Shown: one piece after another, positions 39,349 to 45,539 of the stretch
Position numbering within the stretch: the first letter of the stretch is position 1
Layout: the number at the start of each line of letters is the position of its first letter
From: Cellvibrio sp. OA-2007
GTDB lineage: Bacteria; Pseudomonadota; Gammaproteobacteria; Pseudomonadales; Cellvibrionaceae
DNA length: 45,539 nucleotides
Direction: 5' to 3'
NCBI RefSeq assembly: GCF_000953825.1
Contig: NZ_BBUL01000077.1
Location: forward strand, 1-45,539
Program-made: the position numbers and the translations under genes
The notes under the pieces: model-generated
What the model saw: the letters and a program-made list of their open reading frames with translations, nothing else
What the model was told of the DNA's origin: nothing
Databases searched by the model: none

Positions 39349-39612
39349 TAACTTCAATAACAAACTGATTCTAATTAGAGGGTGAAGGCTAAATACCCTT
39401 GCGCAGGTGCTGCAAATAAGAGCACGCAAGTGCGCACAAGTTCGCACTCTACCGCAAAACCCCGTTTTCGCTCTAGCACAATCGCCAAGGCGATCACTTA
39501 GCAACCTGGAAAAACAGCACAGTTTTCCCCCGATTCTGTGAACCAGACACGACTATACTCACCGCTGTATCTGCATCATAACCACCACAAAAAAACTTAC
39601 CGGTGCTCACCT

Positions 39613-40965
39613 ATGCCATCAGCCAGCCGTACCAACTTGTTGCCCTATTCGTTTGCCGCACTTGGCTTAACTCTGGTGAGCATGCCCAGCTTGGCGATCA
39701 GCTATGGCATTTACGATTCCCGCGCACTCGCCATGGGCGGCTCTGCCACCGCCATCGGCAGCCATGCACAGGCGGCGTTTTACAACCCGGCGCTACTGGC
39801 ATTTCACGATAAAGAAGAGGAAGAAGGTCGCGATGGCCGAGTCTATTTGCCCAATTTAGTGCTGCAGGTATCCGACGCCACGGAAGCGGCAATCAATGCC
39901 ATTGACGATGAACTGGACACCCAGCTCAGCGGCGCAATTAACCGATTTAATGCTGCGCCCAGCCTCGACAGTGCCGGGCAAGTCGCCAGCGCAGCGCAGG
40001 ACCTCAACGATGCGCTGGATGATATAGCCAACCAAGAGCTGAAGATCGACAGTTTTATTGGTTTCAACATTAGCGAGCCCAGCAACCGCGAAGGTGGGGC
40101 ATTTTATTTTGGCGCGCGCCTGATCGGCGGCGGCCTTGCCAATGTCAGCGAAGCCGATAGCGCCCTGCTCAAGGACTATATCGAGTCCATGAACAAAGTC
40201 GCCGCCGGAGTTGACCCTGCCACTGTCGCCGCAGAATATCCGCAACTGATCAACACCAACGGCCAGTTGATCGACCCAACCCGCACCCTCACCTCCAATG
40301 CCGATATCAGCGCGCTCGCCATTAGCGAATGGGGCATGGCGATGGCCAAACAATTTGAGTGGGGCGATTATGGCCTCGCTATCGGCATCACCCCCAAACT
40401 GATGCGAGTCGATGCCTTCCGCGATACCGCCGACTTTAATGACAGCCTGGGCTCTGCCGATGAAGGCGTTGATAAATTTTCGGACACCCAAGCAACCCAT
40501 ATCACGCTCAATGCCGACTTCGGTTTAGCGGCCACCATCAAAGAACACTACCGCGTTAGCCTCACACTTAAAGATGCGTTTGAAAAAAGTTTCACCACCA
40601 CCCAAGCGCCAGATCCTCTCACCGGAGAAGAAGCGCCTGAACTCAGGGTTACACTCAGTTCGCGCGCGCGCCTCGGTGTGGGTTATGTGACTGAGAACTT
40701 CAGTGTGGGCGTAGATTACGATTTAGACCAAGCCACCCCCATGGCCAATGAAGCGGGCACACAAGAGTTAAGCCTGGGCGCAGAATATGTTCTGTTTGAT
40801 GCACTCGCCCTGCGCGCCGGATATCGCCAAGACCAAACCGGCCTGCGCGACAATTTAATCAGCGGTGGCGTGGGTTATCAGTGGAGGCGTTTTGTGATGG
40901 ATATCGCCTATGCCAGCGGTGGCGATTATCGCGGCGGCGGCTTGCAGTTGGGCTGGACGTTTTAG
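39613..40965 (+). CDS. TraF-like outer-membrane beta-barrel protein
   Basis: About 450 residues with a signal peptide (to about SLA-ISYG, residue 28). SRALAMGGSATAIGSHAQAAFYNPALLA is shown here only in part (ALAMGGS and AAFYNPALL), the N-terminus of the TraF_2/FadL-like family. Alternating beta strands fill the rest, ending in DIAYASGGDYRGG and GWTF with terminal Phe. Despite the family name no conjugation genes are nearby, so a role in transfer is unlikely. It is on the opposite strand to all its neighbours and converges with the phosphodiesterase gene, 8 bases apart. Function unknown. Confidence 0.8.
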   Translation: MPSASRTNLLPYSFAALGLTLVSMPSLAISYGIYDSRALAMGGSATAIGSHAQAAFYNPALLAFHDKEEEEGRDGRVYLPNLVLQVSDATEAAINAIDDELDTQLSGAINRFNAAPSLDSAGQVASAAQDLNDALDDIANQELKIDSFIGFNISEPSNREGGAFYFGARLIGGGLANVSEADSALLKDYIESMNKVAAGVDPATVAAEYPQLINTNGQLIDPTRTLTSNADISALAISEWGMAMAKQFEWGDYGLAIGITPKLMRVDAFRDTADFNDSLGSADEGVDKFSDTQATHITLNADFGLAATIKEHYRVSLTLKDAFEKSFTTTQAPDPLTGEEAPELRVTLSSRARLGVGYVTENFSVGVDYDLDQATPMANEAGTQELSLGAEYVLFDALALRAGYRQDQTGLRDNLISGGVGYQWRRFVMDIAYASGGDYRGGGLQLGWTF

Positions 40966-40973
40966 TACCCCAG

Positions 40974-43205
40974 CTAACCTTTCATGAACTGGCTGATATC
41001 AAATGTTTGCGCTGCATGGGCGCACATAAACTCAATAAACTCGGCCTCGGGTAATGGGCGGGCGATGACATAACCTTGAGCTATATCACAGCCATCTTTT
41101 TTCAGCATTTGCAACGTTTGATCATCTTCCACACCTTCCGCGACAGTCACTAGCCCAAGCTCCCGCGCCATTAAAATGGTTGAGCGAACTATGCTGTGAT
41201 TGCGCGGATTATCGAGCATATCGCCGACAAAACTGCGGTCGATTTTTAGTTCGCGAATGGGAAACAAACTTAAATAGGAAAGCGACGAATAACCCGTACC
41301 AAAATCATCGACCGAGGCGTAAATACCTCGCTCACTCAACTCACCCAAGACTTGCTGTACGCGCTGCGGATCGGATGCCACCGAGGTCTCGGTCAGCTCC
41401 AGTTTGATATCGCTGGGCAGCCCCTGATAGCGCACCAGTGTCTGGCTCACAATTTCCGCCAGATTGGTTTCAATTAAATCGTAGGCGGCGATATTAATGC
41501 TGATGCAGCAGGGCAAATAACGTTTGCGCAATAGAACCGCTACACGCACTGCCTCATCGATCATCTGCTCGGTCACCTGCTCGATCAAACCGGAATTTTC
41601 CAGCAGCGGAATAAATACGTTGGGTGGCACCAAGCCCAACCGCGGATGCTGCCAGCGCACCAGCACTTCAGCTGAGGTAATTTTGCCAGAGCGCAAATCC
41701 AACTGCGGTTGGAACACCGGGAAGATACCCTGCACATTGCCATCGATAAAAATGGAAATAATATCCAGATCGACCCTGCTGGGTTCCATCGCCGCTTCAT
41801 AGGCGAGCCAGCGACGATGACGCACTTCGCTCATCGCCAAAGCGGTCTCCGCATGACGCATTAATTTTCCCGCTGAGCGACCATGCTGCGGCCAATAGGC
41901 AGAGCCGCCGACAAACTGCGAACTCAGCCCCGGATCAGACTCTGCCATGGCGCTACTTAAATGCTCGAACAGCGCCAGCGCATTGCCTTTATTCAGAAAC
42001 AACGCAAATACACCGCGCCCCAGATAAGAACAAAATGCATCCTCCAACTTGATGAGATGACTGGCCAACGCGCTCACAATCATCTCCGCCCGCGAAAAAC
42101 CGAAGGTGCGCACAATCACATCCAGATCGACCAGCTTGAGCACTAAAATTTCTTTTTCTTGTTTGACCGGTTGCTGATGGGAGTGAAAATAATCATCCAA
42201 CTGGTCAATAAAATAAGGCAGCTTGGCCAAGCCGGTTTGCGCATCAAACTGCGCAGCTCGGCGCAGCTCCTGCTCTGCGCTCTCGCGTTGCACCAGCGCC
42301 TCGCTCAACTCGTGAGTGCGCATTTCAACCTTGCGTTTTAAGCTCCAATACCAACTGCCACCCAGTGCAAGTAAAGCCAGTAACAAGGCAAAGCCAGTAG
42401 AGAAAAAACTCAGCCAGCGATTATTGCGCTGCGCTGGCTCCAACTCGTTGTGCCACTTTTGATAGAGAGTTTGATACTGACCATTGGCGATGGTGGCACT
42501 CAAAGAATCCTGCAACCACTCGGCCAATTCTGGTTTATTTTTATTGACCGCAAATGCGTAACCGCGCGACCAAAACGGTGGCCCCATTCGCTCCAACTTC
42601 CATTCGTGCTGGCGCAACAAACTTTCAGCCGCCAAGCTGGCAAGCACGGCGTAATCCGCCTTACCCTGCAACACCGCCTCTATCGCCGTAAGCGTATTGG
42701 AGGTAAGCACCAAGTTAGGTTTATTAACTAAATGACGTAATTGTTGATGGGCGAAGGACTCTTCTTCCAAGGCTACAGTTTTATCAACAAGGCCATCTAT
42801 TGATGAAACCCGCATCGCGCTGGGCAACGCATAAATCGCATGGGAGGAATAGAGGTAGGCTTGAGTAAAAATAAATTTTCGCGAGCGCTCCAGCGAATAA
42901 TACATAGGTACTACATCTAAACGCCCCTGCTCCAGCGCATGTACTGTATCCGGCCAATTGCCTAGTTGATGCACCGCTTTACTACCGCCGATGCGCGCCA
43001 CTTCGCGCGCCAATTCGATGTTAAAACCTTTGATTTGATTTTTTTCCAACCACTCAAGCGGCGGATAGGCGAGATCACCGCCAAACAAAATTTGCGCGGG
43101 TGGCTCATAAGCGGAAACGGAACGCGGCAGACACACACCTAAAAAACACAAACACACCAGCAATTGCTGGCAACTGCGCGCCAAAAAGAAATGACTCAGG
43201 CACAT
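40974..43205 (-). CDS. c-di-GMP phosphodiesterase with periplasmic solute-binding sensor
   Basis: About 743 residues. After a signal-like N-terminus comes a periplasmic SBP_bac_3 domain (about 35-265: GGDLAYPPLEWLEKN, FNIELAREVARIGG), a membrane helix (about 275-295), a GGDEF domain whose signature is replaced by GRGVF, and an EAL domain. The EAL domain keeps EVLVRW, the Asn of SINIAA, ELTET, DDFGTGYSS, LKIDRSF, AEGVE and AQGY, so it should hydrolyse c-di-GMP. The GGDEF part is probably a non-catalytic sensor. The ligand may be an amino acid or similar small molecule. The start is uncertain: a GTG at 43238 is also open and no ribosome site is convincing. It interrupts the usual tsaE-amiB order. 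Confidence 0.92.
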   Translation of the reverse strand: MCLSHFFLARSCQQLLVCLCFLGVCLPRSVSAYEPPAQILFGGDLAYPPLEWLEKNQIKGFNIELAREVARIGGSKAVHQLGNWPDTVHALEQGRLDVVPMYYSLERSRKFIFTQAYLYSSHAIYALPSAMRVSSIDGLVDKTVALEEESFAHQQLRHLVNKPNLVLTSNTLTAIEAVLQGKADYAVLASLAAESLLRQHEWKLERMGPPFWSRGYAFAVNKNKPELAEWLQDSLSATIANGQYQTLYQKWHNELEPAQRNNRWLSFFSTGFALLLALLALGGSWYWSLKRKVEMRTHELSEALVQRESAEQELRRAAQFDAQTGLAKLPYFIDQLDDYFHSHQQPVKQEKEILVLKLVDLDVIVRTFGFSRAEMIVSALASHLIKLEDAFCSYLGRGVFALFLNKGNALALFEHLSSAMAESDPGLSSQFVGGSAYWPQHGRSAGKLMRHAETALAMSEVRHRRWLAYEAAMEPSRVDLDIISIFIDGNVQGIFPVFQPQLDLRSGKITSAEVLVRWQHPRLGLVPPNVFIPLLENSGLIEQVTEQMIDEAVRVAVLLRKRYLPCCISINIAAYDLIETNLAEIVSQTLVRYQGLPSDIKLELTETSVASDPQRVQQVLGELSERGIYASVDDFGTGYSSLSYLSLFPIRELKIDRSFVGDMLDNPRNHSIVRSTILMARELGLVTVAEGVEDDQTLQMLKKDGCDIAQGYVIARPLPEAEFIEFMCAHAAQTFDISQFMKG

Positions 43206-43322
43206 CCTTAAACACCCAAAAAAATGGCGACCAACCACTGCTTCGCCGAAAGATCCATTAAGCCTAGGGCATGAATGGGGTTTTCACCAACAAAGCAGCA
43301 ACACAAGGGCGGGATAACAAAA

Positions 43323-43793
43323 TCAGGTAGGAGGGAGCAGCGCCGCGAGTGCCGCACTATCTGTGCGCAAGTTAAGACTGCGCCCGTCACCGGCAACACT
43401 GATAGCAACTACCAGATCCGGCACCGGCAATACACCTTCACCGCGCGCGGGCCATTCAATCAAGCACAAGGTGTTAGCGGAAAAATAATCGCGGATACCC
43501 ATGTACTCCAACTCTTCCGGATCGCCGAGGCGATAGAGATCGAAGTGATACACAGTGCGCGCCGCAAATTCATAGGCTTCAACCAGCGTATAAGTCGGGC
43601 TTTTTACCGCACCGGCATGGCCAAATGCGCGCAAGATCCCGCGGGTGAGCGTGGTTTTACCGGCGCCCAGATCCCCCAGTAAATGCACAGTGAGTGCACT
43701 GGGATATTGCGCAAATACACGCCCCAGTTGTTCACCCAGAGCGACCATTGCGGCCTCGTTGTCAGCAATGTAAACGGCTTGATGAGTAGGCAT
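43323..43793 (-). CDS. tsaE: tRNA threonylcarbamoyladenosine biosynthesis ATPase TsaE
   Basis: 156 residues. Walker A is GDLGAGKTT, followed by the conserved SPTYTLVEAYE and HFDLYRL and by LIEWPARGEG. It works with TsaB and TsaD to form t6A37 in ANN-decoding tRNAs. It starts 16 bases after the nnr stop, as in many gammaproteobacteria. Confidence 0.97.
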   Translation of the reverse strand: MPTHQAVYIADNEAAMVALGEQLGRVFAQYPSALTVHLLGDLGAGKTTLTRGILRAFGHAGAVKSPTYTLVEAYEFAARTVYHFDLYRLGDPEELEYMGIRDYFSANTLCLIEWPARGEGVLPVPDLVVAISVAGDGRSLNLRTDSAALAALLPPT

Positions 43794-43809
43794 TTGCTAA
43801 CCTCGCAAG

Positions 43810-45309
43810 CTAGAGCAATTGGCCAAGGTAGGGGATTAAATCAGTCGCCAGTAAACTGCGCTGGCCAAGATCTTCCGCCGCCAGATCCGCCGCGCAAGCG
43901 TGCACCACTGCCCCCAAACGCGCTGCATCGTGGCTACTCAGCCCCTGGGCGATTAAGGCCCCCACAATGCCAGACAGCACATCGCCCATGCCGCCGCTGG
44001 CCATACCGGGATTGCCATCAGTCACCACACCGATAACACCATCATTCGCTGCCACCAAACTGCCGGCACCTTTTAAAATCACACTGGCGTTATAGCGCGC
44101 GCTAAGCGCCCGCACTGCGGCAAAGCGGTCTGCCTGCACTTCGGCGGTGGTGATGCCCAACAAACGCGCCGCCTCAGCGGGGTGCGGGGTGAGCAGCCAA
44201 GGGCGATGTTGTTGCTGCGCCGCGGCAGGTACCACACGGCCTTCCGCGAGAATATTCAGCGCATCGGCGTCCAGCACCAGCGGCAAGCCGGATTTGATTG
44301 CCTGTTGCAGCATTTGCTCTGACCAAGGCGTGCGGCCAAGGCCGGGGCCAACTACCAGCAGTGTCGGCTGTGCTAACAATGGCTCCAACTCCTGCCCCGA
44401 AACAACACCGCAAGCCATCACCTCTGGGCGGCGTGCAAGAATTGCCGCCACATGCTCCGGGCGTGTCGCCACACTGACTTTACCAGCGCCAGAGCGCGCT
44501 GCCGCTTCAGCGGCCATCAGCGCGGCACCGCCGTAACCTGTATCGCCACCAATCACCATCACATGGCCAAAATCGCCTTTGTGCGCATCGGCAGCGCGTG
44601 CGGGCAGCAGGTCAATTAGGGTATTAAGGGATAGACGTTCAACATCGGATGTGATCGCATCATAAGTAACAGCGGGGACATCCAGATTAGCAAGGACTAA
44701 CTCACCAGTCAGCGCAGCACCGCGCCCGGTAAGTAAACCGCGTTTGATGGCGATAAAAGTAATGGTCAATTTCGCTGCAACCGCTACACCGGCAACCGCG
44801 CCGGTATCGGCATTCAGGCCAGAGGGAATATCCAGCGCGAGCACCGGCAAACAGCTGTGATTGATCTGCTCGATCGCCGCAGCAAACTCGCCTGAGGGTG
44901 CACCGCGCAAGCCTATGCCCAGCAGCGCATCCACAATCACACCGCTCGTGGGCGCAGCCGCTTGCACAAAAGGCACCATGGCCACGCCCTCTTGCAGGGC
45001 AAAATCGTAAGCTTGGCGCGCTTCGCCGCTGAGTTTGTCCGGCGCGGTCAACTGAATCACTTGCACCGGCAACAAACGCTGCGCCGCCAGCGCTGCGAGC
45101 ACATAACCGTCGCCGCCGTTATTGCCGGCACCGCAGTAAATACTGATCAACTCCGGCGCAGGAAAGCGCTCAAGCAGCAGCTCAAACGCTGCCCGCCCCG
45201 CCCGTTTCATCAACTGAATCGCGGGAATACCACCGGCTATAGCGGCTGCATCCAACGCATAAACGTCATTGGCGGTGTACAAAATAGGAGATGAAGCGGT
45301 AATTTTCAT
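43810..45309 (-). CDS. nnr: Bifunctional NAD(P)H-hydrate epimerase/dehydratase
   Basis: 499 residues with two domains. The N-terminal YjeF epimerase (about 1-215) has YCGAGNNGGDGYVLA and LALDIPSGLNADTG. The C-terminal ADP-dependent dehydratase (about 225-495) has KGDFGHVMVIGGD, LVVGPGLGR, LVLDADALN and GNPGMASGGMGDVLSG. It repairs damaged NADHX and NADPHX. It is the first gene of the minus-strand nnr-tsaE pair, also known as yjeF or nnrD/nnrE. Confidence 0.98.
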   Translation of the reverse strand: MKITASSPILYTANDVYALDAAAIAGGIPAIQLMKRAGRAAFELLLERFPAPELISIYCGAGNNGGDGYVLAALAAQRLLPVQVIQLTAPDKLSGEARQAYDFALQEGVAMVPFVQAAAPTSGVIVDALLGIGLRGAPSGEFAAAIEQINHSCLPVLALDIPSGLNADTGAVAGVAVAAKLTITFIAIKRGLLTGRGAALTGELVLANLDVPAVTYDAITSDVERLSLNTLIDLLPARAADAHKGDFGHVMVIGGDTGYGGAALMAAEAAARSGAGKVSVATRPEHVAAILARRPEVMACGVVSGQELEPLLAQPTLLVVGPGLGRTPWSEQMLQQAIKSGLPLVLDADALNILAEGRVVPAAAQQQHRPWLLTPHPAEAARLLGITTAEVQADRFAAVRALSARYNASVILKGAGSLVAANDGVIGVVTDGNPGMASGGMGDVLSGIVGALIAQGLSSHDAARLGAVVHACAADLAAEDLGQRSLLATDLIPYLGQLL

Positions 45310-45373
45310 GAGTTGCGACCATTAGGGGCAGGAATGGGGCGCGATTATACGCAACTTGCCCAAGTGCCGCTAA

Positions 45374-45445
45374 GGCTTCGCCATATGGGTTAAGAAGGGC
45401 TTCGCCGTATTGGTCAGCAGCGGCTTCGCCGGAATGGCAGAGAAA
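45374..45445. repeat. Three tandem units with exact 24-base period
   Basis: Each unit begins GGCTTCGCC (45374, 45398, 45422) and continues with a related sequence around TATGGG, TATTGG and AATGGC. The units have diverged except for the shared nonamer. It lies between nnr and the possible gene at the right edge; no open frame there looks coding. Confidence 0.7.
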
Positions 45446-45526
45446 ATGCAGCAGCCTCTGCCAAGTTGACTATATTGAACAAGTGTTTTTATTGATTAGA
45501 ACATCCCAACTCTGCTTTGGAACCAC

Positions 45527-45539
45527 ATGTCTGAATTTA
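45527..45539 (+). CDS. Possible start of a gene cut by the window edge (queG by synteny only)
   Basis: ATGTCTGAATTTA follows a TTTGGA ribosome-like site at eight bases. In many gammaproteobacteria queG (epoxyqueuosine reductase) is divergent from nnr at this point. Four codons cannot confirm this. Confidence 0.3.

Noticed and set aside
39856-40500. 214-residue antisense open frame within the TraF-like gene
   Set aside because: Shadow of a real gene: the plus-strand frame has signal peptide, family N-terminus and terminal Phe.
39613-40965. Conjugation gene cluster suggested by the TraF name
   Set aside because: No other transfer genes; the family also contains chromosomal outer-membrane proteins without conjugation role.
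45374-45445. Small CRISPR array
   Set aside because: Only three diverged units sharing nine bases, no spacer structure and no cas genes.

Overview
The window looks like chromosomal DNA of a xylan-degrading gammaproteobacterium, most likely Cellvibrio or a close relative. This rests on a membrane-anchored GH10 xylanase with a CBM15-type module and Ser-rich linkers (the Cellvibrio Xyn10C architecture), and on the gammaproteobacterial order nnr-tsaE-amiB-mutL-miaA-hfq-hflX-hflK-hflC-hisZ-purA. All calls come from reading the sequence and recalled family motifs; no search was run.

Left part (about 1-20.1 kb): a xylan/xylose utilisation locus. On the minus strand lie xylB, xylA, an exported GH3 glycosidase and an S41-type lipoprotein peptidase. 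Divergent from xylB, on the plus strand, is a NUDIX-type transcriptional regulator with a degraded Nudix box. It is followed by a sugar:H+ symporter, the CBM15-GH10 xylanase lipoprotein, an exported GH43, a GH115 alpha-glucuronidase, a ManD-type mannonate dehydratase, a second GH43 (lipoprotein) and a small exported ExoP-like binding protein. Read together: xylan is cut at the cell surface by GH10, side chains are removed by GH115 and GH43, oligomers are trimmed by GH3/GH43, xylose enters through the MFS symporter and is converted by XylA and XylB, and glucuronate-derived mannonate is dehydrated by ManD.

Middle (20.2-28.2 kb): a minus-strand operon of one large TonB-dependent receptor followed by three flavin-dependent tryptophan-halogenase-family genes. 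The two outer halogenases keep the diagnostic motifs. The middle one is full length but has lost most of them. A strong intrinsic terminator lies between the receptor and the halogenases, and a LacI-type palindrome lies upstream of the receptor.

Right part (28.2-45.5 kb): conserved housekeeping genes, all on the minus strand, covering purine synthesis, histidine regulation, HflKC, ribosome-splitting GTPase, Hfq, tRNA modification, mismatch repair, cell-wall amidase and metabolite repair. The block is interrupted between tsaE and amiB by a TraF-like outer-membrane protein (plus strand) and a periplasmic-sensor c-di-GMP phosphodiesterase. The last bases may hold the start of another gene on the plus strand. 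No tRNA, rRNA, CRISPR array, transposase or prophage gene was seen.
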